Positions 1 through 8,289 of a DNA stretch of 64,000 nucleotides are shown here, in pieces. Position numbers and translations under genes: made by a program. The stretch's first letter is position 1; every line of letters begins with the position of its first letter. The notes beneath the pieces are model-generated. The model worked only from the letters and a program-made list of their open reading frames with translations, did no database searches and was not told the DNA's origin. Source of the DNA: Lysobacteraceae bacterium (GTDB taxonomy: Bacteria; Pseudomonadota; Gammaproteobacteria; Nevskiales; Nevskiaceae); NCBI GenBank assembly GCA_013823855.1, contig PNMW01000085.1, positions 54,651 through 118,650 of the forward strand, in the 5' to 3' direction.

Positions 1-345
1 CGGTGCGACTTCGATTTCCAGTACGGCGCCGACGGCGACGACCGCCTCGAAGCGCGGCTGAACGGCAAGACCTTCGCCCGCTTCGCGTTCAAGGCCGGCG
101 GCTGGACGCTGCCGTTCTCCACGGCCATCGTCCCGGACGCGCTGCTCAAGCTGGCGCAGCGCCACGGCGGGCAGCAGTTCGTCTATCTGCCGTCGGCGGG
201 CGGCCGCATCCAGTTCGCCAGGGTCACCGACTGGTCGTTCGACGCCGCGCTGTTCCCGGACCTGGCACAGGGCAGGGTGCTGGCCTGCGTCAAGGTGCCG
301 CGCTTCACGATGGGCTTTCCGGTGTCGGCGGTGCAGCCGGCCTGA
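1..345 (+). CDS. 3' end of a hypothetical protein (truncated by window edge)
   Basis: Frame 1 is open from the first base to a TGA at 343-345, giving 114 residues with no internal start that looks native. The visible part reads like a globular cytosolic protein ending in ...FTMGFPVSAVQPA, with normal amino-acid composition for this GC content. No family is recognised. Competing frames over the same bases are Arg/Ala-rich shadows. The function cannot be assigned from this fragment. Confidence 0.6.
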   Translation, partial: RCDFDFQYGADGDDRLEARLNGKTFARFAFKAGGWTLPFSTAIVPDALLKLAQRHGGQQFVYLPSAGGRIQFARVTDWSFDAALFPDLAQGRVLACVKVPRFTMGFPVSAVQPA

Positions 346-466
346 GTCTCGCCGCACGCCAAGACACCCGGACCCGCGATTTGAAAGTCTCCTGGCGGTT
401 CCGTTGCGCGTTCGCGCCTTCGCGCGAGATGGCCTGGCGCGGTTCCGGTCCCCGGCGGACGTGCCG

Positions 467-1357
467 ATGAATTTCGGTATCGGCGAGTTCTGCTCGCTGG
501 CCTGCGCGCTGGTCTGGGCGGCGGCGGTGGTGCTGTTCCGCAAGTCCGGCGAAAGCATCGCGCCGTTCGCGCTGAACCTGTTCAAGAACACGCTGGCGGC
601 GCTGCTGCTCGGCCTCACCGTGGCGGTGTTCGCGCCCGAGGTGCCGGCGTTCACGCCGCCGTCGCTGGTGCTGATCGCGGTCTCCGGCCTGCTTGGCATC
701 TGCCTCGGCGACAGCTACTACCTGCGGGCGCTGAACGCGATCGGGGCCAGCCGGATGGCGGTGGCACAGACGCTCTACTCGCCGTTCGTGATCGTGCTGT
801 CGGCGATCTTCCTGCACGAGCGGCTGCACGGCCTGCAATGGCTGGGCGCGGGCTTGGTGCTCGGCGGCATCGTGCTGGTGACCTGGACCCGCGATGCCGG
901 GATGTCGGCGGTCGACGCCCGGCGGCTGCGGCTCGGTGCGGCGCTGGGGGTGTTCTCGGTGCTGCTGATGGCGATCGGCATCGTCATCGCCAAGCCGATG
1001 CTGGCGCTGCACGCCTTCCTGTGGGTGGTCTGGCTGCGGGTCTGCGCCGGCGTCGCCGGCCTGCTGGTCATGGTCGCGGTGCGCCGCAATGCGGCGGCGC
1101 TGCTGGCCGAGTACCGGACCGTGCGCCACTGGCCGCAGATCATCGCCGGCTCGGTGGCCGGCACCTACCTGTCGATGATGCTCTGGCTGGCCGGCTACAA
1201 GTACACCTCGGCGTCGATCGCGGCAGTGCTCAACGAGACCGCCGCGCTGTTCATCGTGGGGCTCGCGGTGCTGTTCCTGGGCGAGCGGGTCGGTCGCCGG
1301 CAGATGGTCGGCATCGCGCTGGCGATGCTCGGCGTGTCGTTGATGGTCCTGCGCTGA
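467..1357 (+). CDS. EamA/DMT-family permease
   Basis: A 296-residue integral membrane protein with about ten hydrophobic helices arranged as two EamA-type repeats. The first begins GIGEFCSLACALVWAAAVVLFRKSGE; the second follows a short hydrophilic linker near residue 150 (TRDAGMSAVDARRLRLG). DMT/EamA proteins export or import small metabolites; the substrate cannot be read from sequence. The ATG at 467 was chosen because the upstream in-frame TTG (404) adds an Arg-rich non-native stretch, and a GGCGGA-like site precedes 467. It stands alone between unrelated genes. Confidence 0.85.
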   Translation: MNFGIGEFCSLACALVWAAAVVLFRKSGESIAPFALNLFKNTLAALLLGLTVAVFAPEVPAFTPPSLVLIAVSGLLGICLGDSYYLRALNAIGASRMAVAQTLYSPFVIVLSAIFLHERLHGLQWLGAGLVLGGIVLVTWTRDAGMSAVDARRLRLGAALGVFSVLLMAIGIVIAKPMLALHAFLWVVWLRVCAGVAGLLVMVAVRRNAAALLAEYRTVRHWPQIIAGSVAGTYLSMMLWLAGYKYTSASIAAVLNETAALFIVGLAVLFLGERVGRRQMVGIALAMLGVSLMVLR

Positions 1358-1507
1358 GACCCCCGCGCGGCGTCGCATTTCCGGCGCGATTTTCCCGTCG
1401 CCGACCGGTGTCGGCCGCGCCGGCAACCGCTCGTCAACAGCGCTTGCGGGCGCTCGGGACGGCGCTGAACCTGAGGCCACTCCAGAAGGCCATCCACAGG
1501 TTCCGTC

Positions 1508-2575
1508 GTGAACATCAAGCACTCCAAGCCGCTGCACCTGCTGCTGTCGTCCCTGCTGTGCGGGCTGGCGCTGCCGGCTCTGGCGACCCTGCCCGGTCCG
1601 TTCGGCACGGCGCTGACCAAGTCGACCAAGACCGTGAAGACGGTCGCCACGACCACGCCGCCTCCGGCCACGGTCAGCGGCACGATCGATCCGGTCAGCG
1701 GCCATCTGACGGTCAGCGGCAGCCTGAAGCGCACCTGGGTCACGCTGAGCGGCGGCCTGGTGCAGTCGAACCACCTGCTGACCGTCAGCAGCGCCACCTT
1801 GAACGTGGCCGGCATCGCGCGCCGCTACGTGCTGATGCGGCCGACCGGCCTGACCAGCAACGCGCCGGTGCTGCTGATGCTGCACGCCAGCGGCATCACG
1901 CCGGAAACGATGGCCAGCCTGACCGAGGTCGCCGATTACGCGGCGACCCAGGGCTTCTGGGCGGTACTGCCGGCGGCGGTCGGCGGCGTCTGGAAGGACG
2001 ATCCCTGGAAGACCGGCGCCGACGACGTCAACTTCATCACGGCGCTGATCACCCAGCTGGGCAGCCAGGGTGCCGACCCGGCGCGCATCTACGCGGCGGG
2101 CTACTCCAACGGCGGCTTCATGGCGACCCGGCTGGCCTGCGCCGCCGCCGACCGGATTGCCGGCTTCGGCATCGTCGCCGCGACCACCCGCTATGGCGTG
2201 TCCAGCACCTGCGGCACGCCGGTATCGCGGCCGAAGGTCTGGTTCTTCGGCAGCGCCGACACCATCGTGCCGATCGCCGGCGCGCTCGACCTGCGCTCGG
2301 CGGATTCGACCCTGTCGTTCTGGAACAGCCGCCAGGGCTGCGCCGGCGTGCTGGCCAGCAGCCTGCCGAACCGCTCGACCACCGACGGCACCACCGTGCA
2401 GCTGAGCCGCTACACCGGCTGCACCGGCAGCGGCGCGGTCGAGAACCAGGCCTACACGATCACCGGCGGCGGCCATGCCTGGCCGGGCGGTCTGGTGTCG
2501 GTCACCGGGGTCATCTCGCAGGACATCAAGGCCACCGGCCTGATCTGGAACTTCGTCCGCGGCTACCAGCGCTGA
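1508..2575 (+). CDS. Secreted poly(3-hydroxybutyrate) depolymerase-like esterase (LpqC family)
   Basis: A 355-residue alpha/beta hydrolase starting at GTG, with a signal peptide (residues 1-26, cut after LPALA). A low-complexity Thr/Ser/Lys linker follows, then the hydrolase domain from about residue 105. The nucleophile is S200 in GYSNGG, the acid is probably the Asp of FFGSADTIVP, and the histidine lies in GGGHAWPGG near the C-terminus. The family (COG3509) cleaves PHB oligomers or feruloyl/acetyl esters. No type-specific substrate-binding domain is seen, so the true substrate is open. Confidence 0.8.
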   Translation: MNIKHSKPLHLLLSSLLCGLALPALATLPGPFGTALTKSTKTVKTVATTTPPPATVSGTIDPVSGHLTVSGSLKRTWVTLSGGLVQSNHLLTVSSATLNVAGIARRYVLMRPTGLTSNAPVLLMLHASGITPETMASLTEVADYAATQGFWAVLPAAVGGVWKDDPWKTGADDVNFITALITQLGSQGADPARIYAAGYSNGGFMATRLACAAADRIAGFGIVAATTRYGVSSTCGTPVSRPKVWFFGSADTIVPIAGALDLRSADSTLSFWNSRQGCAGVLASSLPNRSTTDGTTVQLSRYTGCTGSGAVENQAYTITGGGHAWPGGLVSVTGVISQDIKATGLIWNFVRGYQR

Positions 2576-2599
2576 ACCCGCCCGGGCAGCGCCGGCGGC

Positions 2600-3907
2600 T
2601 CAGCGCGCCGTTGCCGGTGCCGCCGCACCGTCCTTCGCCGGCCGCTTCAGGTAGCGGTCGCGAAGCAGGGTCTGGCGGCTGACCATCGGCATCGCCTGGC
2701 CGTCGATCCACACCGCGGTGGCGGCGCTGGTCACTTCCAGCGGATCGCCGTCCCAGAGCACCAGGTCGGCGATCTTGCCCGGCTCGATCGAGCCGAGCAC
2801 GGTCGACAGGCCGAGGATCTCCGCCGGCTGCAGGGTGATCGCCGCCAGTGCCGCGTCGCGGCTCATGCCGTGGGCGGCGGCGATGCCGGCCAGCTGGCGC
2901 AGGTTGCGGGCGTTGTGGCTGCCGAACTCGGAGGCATCGATGAACGCGAAGCGGACGCCGGCCTTGGCCAGCACCGCCACCGCATCACGGCGGACATGCA
3001 GCGTCTCGAAGTGCGCCGGCAGGTTGCGGCTCGGGTCGAGCAGCACCGGCACGCCACGGCTCGCCAGTTCGCTGGCGACCAGATGCGCTTCGGCGCCGCC
3101 GCAGATGATCAGCTGCAGGCCGTAGTCGTCGGCCAGCTTCAGCGCCGCCACGATGTCCGAGGCGCGTTCGGCGCCGAGCACCAGCGGCATCTCCCGCTGC
3201 AGCAGCCGCCGCAGCGCCGCGACATCGAGCGGACTCAGCTGGGCGTCGCCGGACAGGCCGTCGGCCAGCCGTGCGCCGCCGCTGCGCGCTTCCTCGAAGG
3301 CTTCGCGCAGCGCCGCGAGCGCGGCCGGCCGGCCGCCGGCCAGCTCGCGACCCTGCTCGCCGAGCGCGGCGAACATCGCCGCCTGCGGCCGGACGATCCA
3401 TTGGCCGTCTGCGGCCAGCGTGCCGGCCAGCGAAATGATCGCGCCCTGGCCGGCGATCAGGCTGCCGCCCTTGGTCGAGTCCGGCGCGGTCAGCGCCCGG
3501 GTCACGCCGGCGATGCGGTTGACCGGCAGCAGCACCGAACGCGGATTCAGCGCATCGACGACGTCGAGCGCAGCGCTGTAGCGCTTCTGCGTAGACGCGA
3601 CATCATTGGTTTCCTCGACACCGTCGATCTCCTTCAGACCGAGCTGGCTGCGGGCGACGATCAGCCCCGGTGTCAGCGGCCGGCCGCCGGCGTCGATCCG
3701 CCGGGCGCCGTCCGGCACCGCGACGTCGATGCCGACCGCTTCGATGTGGCCGTTGCGGACCAGCACCGTTGCGCCTTCGAGCACCCCGGCGCTGCCGACG
3801 GTATGGACCTCGGCATTGCCGATCGCGAACAGCTCGGCCGCGGCTGGCCCGGCGAGCACGATGGCGACCAGGCCGCCCAGCGCCTGCAGCGAGGTGCGGC
3901 GGATCAT
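2600..3907 (-). CDS. Amidohydrolase-like protein lacking the HxH metal motif
   Basis: 435 residues with a signal peptide (about 1-24, ending PAAAE). It has the composite-domain opening typical of amidohydrolases (VRNGHIEAVG...IDAGGRPLTPGLI) and the usual C-terminal IEPGKIADLVLWDGDPLEV. At residues 81-90, where a paired relative reads GIIDVHSHLG, this protein reads GLIVARSQLG. Both metal-binding histidines and the preceding Asp are gone, so ordinary metal-dependent hydrolysis is doubtful. Its ATG overlaps the stop of the upstream partner by 4 bp (ATGA), so the two are co-translated and may form a hetero-oligomer in the periplasm. Confidence 0.85.
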   Translation of the reverse strand: MIRRTSLQALGGLVAIVLAGPAAAELFAIGNAEVHTVGSAGVLEGATVLVRNGHIEAVGIDVAVPDGARRIDAGGRPLTPGLIVARSQLGLKEIDGVEETNDVASTQKRYSAALDVVDALNPRSVLLPVNRIAGVTRALTAPDSTKGGSLIAGQGAIISLAGTLAADGQWIVRPQAAMFAALGEQGRELAGGRPAALAALREAFEEARSGGARLADGLSGDAQLSPLDVAALRRLLQREMPLVLGAERASDIVAALKLADDYGLQLIICGGAEAHLVASELASRGVPVLLDPSRNLPAHFETLHVRRDAVAVLAKAGVRFAFIDASEFGSHNARNLRQLAGIAAAHGMSRDAALAAITLQPAEILGLSTVLGSIEPGKIADLVLWDGDPLEVTSAATAVWIDGQAMPMVSRQTLLRDRYLKRPAKDGAAAPATAR

Positions 3908-5331
3908 GGCGTGTCTCCGGTGGCGGCTGCGGGCGGCGTGGCGACGGCCTCGTCGACATCGGCGCCGAGCATGAAATCGCTGTCCGGCTGCGGGTTCGGC
4001 CGGGCGCGGTCGAGGCGCAGCACGCCGTCGATCCAGACCTGATCGGCATGGGCGTAGACCGAGAACGGCGAGCGGCTCCACAGCACCACGTCGGCGGCCT
4101 TGCCGACCTCCAGCGTGCCGGTCGTCTCGAGAATGCCGAGCGCCTTCGCCGGATTCGCGGTCAGCCAGCCGATCGCGTGTTCCTCGCTGATCGGCAGGCC
4201 GGCGCGGCGGCCGGCGGCCATCGCCTTGGCGGCTTCCTGGTTGAGCCGCTGGATGCCGTCGGGATCGTCGGAGTGGACGATCGCGCAACCGGGGCCCTGG
4301 TCGCTGCGCGCGGCGTCGACGATCGCGATGTTCTCGTTGATCGCGTCCCAGGCTTCGAGCTTGAAACCCCACCAGTCGGCCCACAGCGCGCCGCAGGTCT
4401 GGGTGTCGGCCAGCAGGTCGGCGATCTTGTAGGCCTCGACCGCGTGGTGGAAGGCCTGGATCTTGAAGCCGAATTCGCGGGCGACATCGAGCATCGTCGC
4501 CATCTGGTCGGCGCGGTAGCAATGCATCTGCACCAGGATATGGCCGCGCAGCACGTCGGCCAGCGTGTCCATCGCCAGATCGCGATCCGGCGACGGCCCC
4601 TTCTTGTCCTTGCTCCAGGCGTCCCACTTGGCGCGGTAGCCGCTGGCCTTGGCGAACGCGGCGCGATAACCCGCGACATTGCCCATGCCGGTCGCCGGTG
4701 AGCGGCCACCGTTCTTGCCGTAGACCCGTTTCGGGTTTTCGCCGCAGGCCATCTTCAGGCTGCGCCTGGCGCCCGGAAACAGCATCTGCTGGTAGGTCAC
4801 CGCCGGCACGTTCTTGATCACCACGCCGCGGCCGCCGATCAGGTTGGCCGAACCCGGCAGCACCTGCAGCGTGGTGACGCCGCCGGCGCGCGCCGCCTGG
4901 AAGCCCGGGTCCTGCGGCCAGATCGAATGCTCGGCCCAGACTTCGGCGGTGGTCGGCGCGGTCGCTTCGTTGCCGTCGCTGGTCGCCCAGACACCGGGCG
5001 CCGGATAGACGCCGAGGTGCGAATGGACGTCGATGATGCCCGGCGTCAGATAGCGGCCGCCGGCCTCGATCACCGTGGTGCCGCCGGCTGCCAGCCCCTT
5101 GCCGATGGCGGCGATCCTGCCGTCGGACAGCAGCACGTCGGTGTCGTCGAGCCGGGTGTCGAGCCCGGTCAGCACGGTGGCGCCGCGGATCAGCACGGCG
5201 CTGGATTCCGGGGCCCGGTAGGTCGACGGAAACGGGTCGGCGGCGGCTATCGGGGCCGGATGGCGGTCACCGCAGGCGGCCAGCAGCACGGTGGCGAGCG
5301 CCGCAAGGCAGGCGCGGGCGGATCGGGTCAT
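3904..5331 (-). CDS. Amidohydrolase family lipoprotein
   Basis: 475 residues with a lipoprotein signal (LLAAC, Cys20). The amidohydrolase core has H103 and H105 in DVHSHLG, further candidate ligands in QMHCYRAD and AFHHAVE, and the late acidic motif IVHSDDPDG. The C-terminus is the usual ADVVLWSRSPFSVYAHADQVWIDG. The protein should be anchored to the envelope and act as an imidazolonepropionase/dipeptidase-like cyclic amidohydrolase; the substrate is unknown. It is the first gene of a two-gene operon with the degenerate paralogue immediately downstream. Confidence 0.88.
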   Translation of the reverse strand: MTRSARACLAALATVLLAACGDRHPAPIAAADPFPSTYRAPESSAVLIRGATVLTGLDTRLDDTDVLLSDGRIAAIGKGLAAGGTTVIEAGGRYLTPGIIDVHSHLGVYPAPGVWATSDGNEATAPTTAEVWAEHSIWPQDPGFQAARAGGVTTLQVLPGSANLIGGRGVVIKNVPAVTYQQMLFPGARRSLKMACGENPKRVYGKNGGRSPATGMGNVAGYRAAFAKASGYRAKWDAWSKDKKGPSPDRDLAMDTLADVLRGHILVQMHCYRADQMATMLDVAREFGFKIQAFHHAVEAYKIADLLADTQTCGALWADWWGFKLEAWDAINENIAIVDAARSDQGPGCAIVHSDDPDGIQRLNQEAAKAMAAGRRAGLPISEEHAIGWLTANPAKALGILETTGTLEVGKAADVVLWSRSPFSVYAHADQVWIDGVLRLDRARPNPQPDSDFMLGADVDEAVATPPAAATGDTP

Positions 5332-5427
5332 CGCGGGGCGTCCGGAAGGCTTTCGGGGATGGCGTCGAGCTTATCGCGGCAGCGCGTGATCACAAGCGAC
5401 GGCGTGCCGCCGTGCGCGCACCGGACA

Positions 5428-5455
5428 TTGCCGCGCGCCGGCCCGGCGGTTACGG
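5428..5455 (+). promoter_or_regulatory. Possible sigma-70 promoter for prolyl oligopeptidase
   Basis: TTGCCG at 5428-5433 and TTACGG at 5450-5455 are separated by 16 bp, about 30 bp before the start codon, in the 153-bp gap between divergent genes. It is a weak match and read by eye only. Confidence 0.25.
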
Positions 5456-5484
5456 TGCCGCACATTCCGAATGCCACGGGTTCG

Positions 5485-7578
5485 ATGAAGGTCTGCTTAC
5501 GGGGAGCGGCAATGGCGGTCAGCGTGCTGGGCGGTGCATCGGCGGTTCGGGCGGCGGAGCGTGTCGTCGAGGACCCCTACCTGTGGCTGGAAGCGGTCGA
5601 CGACGCCAAGGCGCTCGACTGGGTGCGGGCAGGCAATGCGGTCTCGACCCGGGAACTCGAAGCGAGCCCGGATTTCGCGCCGATCCACGATCGCCTGCTG
5701 ACCATCCTCGATTCCGAGGCGCGGATTCCCTACGTCACCAAGATCGGCGACCGCTACTACAACTTCTGGCGCGACGCGAAGCAGGTGCGCGGCGTCTGGC
5801 GGCGCACCACGCTCGAGGAATACGCCAAGGCCGAACCGGCCTGGGAAACGGTGCTCGACCTCGATGCGCTGGCGGCCGCCGAGCACGACAACTGGGTCTG
5901 GAAGGGCGCCGAATGCCGCTACCCGGACTACCAGCGCTGCCTGCTGCAGCTGTCGCGCGGCGGCGGCGATGCCGTGGTGGTCCGCGAGTTCGATCTGGTC
6001 GAGAAAGCCTTCGTCGCCGACGGTTTCGCCACGCCGGAAGCGAAGACCGAGATCACCTGGGCCGGCCGCGACCGCGTCTATGTCGCCAGCGATTTCGGCC
6101 CCCGCAGCCTGACCGGCAGCGGCTACCCGCGCACGGTGCGCGAATGGCGGCGCGGCACGCCGCTGGCCGAGGCGGTGGAAGTGTTCGCCGGCGCCACGGA
6201 CGACGTCGCCTCCAGCGCCGTGGTGATCGACAGCGCCGGCCAGCACCACGAGCTGATCCGCCGGACCACGACGTTCTACAGCGGCGAGTACTGGCTGAAG
6301 GTCGACGGCGTGTTCCAGCGGCTGGCCGTGCCGGACGACGCCCAGGTCGGCTTCTGGCGCGATCAGCTGACCGTCGAGCTGCGCAGCGACTGGGCGATCG
6401 GCGGCAAGGTCCATCCGGGCGGAGCACTGCTGGCGATCGGGGTCGCCGAGTTCCTGGCCGGCCAGCGCGATTTCGCGACGCTGTACACGCCCGGCCCGCG
6501 CAAGTCGCTGAGCGGGCTGGCCGGGCTGCAGTCGGCGCTGATCGTCAACGAGCTCGACAACGTCCGCAGCCGCCTGTACCTGCTGAAGCCGGGCCGCGAC
6601 GGCTGGAGCCGCACGCCGATCGAGGCGCCGGCCTTCGGCGCGCTCGGCGTGTCGGCAGTCGACGACGACAGCAGCGACGACTACTGGCTGACGGTGACCG
6701 ACTTCCTGACCCCGACCACGCTGTACCGCGCCGGCCTCGATGGCGGCGCGGCGCAGCGGCTGAAGGCGCTGCCGGCCTACTTCGACGCCAGCGGACTGGA
6801 GATCGTCCAGCATCAGGTGACATCGAAGGACGGCACCCGGGTGCCGTACTTCCAGGTGTCGCGCAAGGGCCTCAAGCTCGATGGCCGCAACCCGACGCTG
6901 CTCTATGGCTACGGCGGCTTCGAGGTGTCGATGCTGCCGAGCTACGGCGCCGGCGTCGGGGCGTCGTGGCTGGAACGCGGCGGGGTCTACGTGCTGGCCA
7001 ACATCCGCGGCGGCGGCGAGTTCGGCCCGGCCTGGCACCAGGCGGCGTTGAAGCAAGATCGCCAGCGCGCGTTCGACGATTTCATCGCCATCGCCGAGAA
7101 CCTGATCGGTCGCGGCGTGACGTCGCCGCCGCATCTCGGCATCCAGGGCGGCAGCAACGGCGGCCTGCTGATGGGCGTGATGCTGACCCAGCGGCCGGAG
7201 CTGTTCGGCGCCGTGGTCTGCCAGGTGCCGCTGCTCGACATGCGCCGCTACCACCGGCTGCTGGCCGGCGCCTCGTGGATCGGCGAGTACGGCAATCCGG
7301 ACCTTCCGGAGGAGTGGGCGTGGATCGCCAGGTACTCGCCGTACCAGAACCTGAAAGCCGATGCGAAGTACCCGCGCGTGCTGTTCACCACCTCGACCCG
7401 CGACGACCGCGTCCATCCCGGCCACGCCCGCAAGATGGCGGCGCGGATGGCCGAGCAGGGCCACGATGTCCTGTACTACGAGAACATCGAAGGCGGCCAC
7501 GGCGGCGCGGCGAACAACCCGCAGCTGGCGCGGATGACTGCGCTGGCCTATGCCTTCCTGTGGCGGCATTTGCGCTGA
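5485..7578 (+). CDS. Prolyl oligopeptidase family serine peptidase (S9A)
   Basis: 697 residues. The N-terminal signal-like stretch MKVCLRGAAMAVSVLGGASAVRA suggests export. It is followed by the family hallmark EDPYLWLEAVDDAKALDWV, a beta-propeller and a C-terminal alpha/beta hydrolase. The triad is visible: Ser in GIQGGSNGGLLMG, Asp in TSTRDDRVHPGH and His in EGGHGGAANN. The enzyme cleaves after proline in short peptides. ATG 5485 gives the more complete signal peptide; ATG 5512 has the better ribosome site (GGGGAG six bases upstream) and is a real alternative. Confidence 0.93.
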   Translation: MKVCLRGAAMAVSVLGGASAVRAAERVVEDPYLWLEAVDDAKALDWVRAGNAVSTRELEASPDFAPIHDRLLTILDSEARIPYVTKIGDRYYNFWRDAKQVRGVWRRTTLEEYAKAEPAWETVLDLDALAAAEHDNWVWKGAECRYPDYQRCLLQLSRGGGDAVVVREFDLVEKAFVADGFATPEAKTEITWAGRDRVYVASDFGPRSLTGSGYPRTVREWRRGTPLAEAVEVFAGATDDVASSAVVIDSAGQHHELIRRTTTFYSGEYWLKVDGVFQRLAVPDDAQVGFWRDQLTVELRSDWAIGGKVHPGGALLAIGVAEFLAGQRDFATLYTPGPRKSLSGLAGLQSALIVNELDNVRSRLYLLKPGRDGWSRTPIEAPAFGALGVSAVDDDSSDDYWLTVTDFLTPTTLYRAGLDGGAAQRLKALPAYFDASGLEIVQHQVTSKDGTRVPYFQVSRKGLKLDGRNPTLLYGYGGFEVSMLPSYGAGVGASWLERGGVYVLANIRGGGEFGPAWHQAALKQDRQRAFDDFIAIAENLIGRGVTSPPHLGIQGGSNGGLLMGVMLTQRPELFGAVVCQVPLLDMRRYHRLLAGASWIGEYGNPDLPEEWAWIARYSPYQNLKADAKYPRVLFTTSTRDDRVHPGHARKMAARMAEQGHDVLYYENIEGGHGGAANNPQLARMTALAYAFLWRHLR

Positions 7579-7652
7579 GTGACCCTGGTCCCTGCGGGTC
7601 GGCCGTCGAGCCGGCCTACTATCGGTAAACCCCCTGCCGGAGCCTGATCCCG

Positions 7653-8240
7653 ATGAGCACCGAATCCGCCGAGCGCGCGCGCTTCACCAGCATCGAAACC
7701 AGCACCGCCGCCGACTGGCAGGTGATCGCGAAGGAATTCGGCGATTTCGCGCGCCAGCTGCCCGATCGCATCCTCACCCACCTGAAGCTGCTCGACGGCG
7801 ACTTCGGCGGCTTTCCGATCGACCGGCTGACGCACTGCCTGCAGACCGCGACCCGCGCCCACCGCGACGGCCGCGACGAGGCCTATGTGGTCTGCGCGCT
7901 GCTGCATGATCTCGGCGACGTGCTGGCCACCTACAACCATCCGGATGTCGCGGCGGCGCTGGTCAAGCCGTTCGTGCCCGAGGCCTATCACTGGATGGTG
8001 GCCCACCACGGCATCTTCCAGGGCTACTACTTCTTCCATCACCTGGGCATGGATCGCCACATGCGCGCGCAGTTCCGCGACTCGCCGCACTACGCGCTGA
8101 CCGAGGAGTTCTGCGCCAAGTACGACAGCCCGGCTTTCGATCCGGCCGCCGAGACGCTGCCGCTGTCGTACTTCGAGCCGATGCTGCGCCGCGTCTTTGC
8201 CGAGCCGCGCAACTCGATCTACCGCGCCGCGCTCGATTAG
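7653..8240 (+). CDS. HD-domain protein (PhnZ/MIOX-like fold)
   Basis: 195 residues, cytosolic. Candidate metal ligands follow the HD pattern: H61 (LTHCLQTATRAH), H85-D86 (ALLHDLGD), a histidine pair at 118-119 (MVAHHGIFQGYYFFHHLG) and H129-H130. Spacing and length resemble the mixed-valent di-iron HD oxygenases (myo-inositol oxygenase, PhnZ) as well as ordinary HD phosphohydrolases; sequence alone does not decide. A GGAG lies about ten bases before ATG 7653. Upstream, TACTAT near 7618 could be a -10 element. Confidence 0.8.
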   Translation: MSTESAERARFTSIETSTAADWQVIAKEFGDFARQLPDRILTHLKLLDGDFGGFPIDRLTHCLQTATRAHRDGRDEAYVVCALLHDLGDVLATYNHPDVAAALVKPFVPEAYHWMVAHHGIFQGYYFFHHLGMDRHMRAQFRDSPHYALTEEFCAKYDSPAFDPAAETLPLSYFEPMLRRVFAEPRNSIYRAALD

Positions 8241-8289
8241 GCATCCACCGGCATACTCCGGCCCCCACTTTCCCGAGGGCCGAACGGCC

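Noticed and set aside
305..2476. 723-residue minus-strand open frame
   Set aside because: Arg/Gln/Ala-rich shadow of the EamA and esterase genes; no domain, and wrong codon-position GC pattern.
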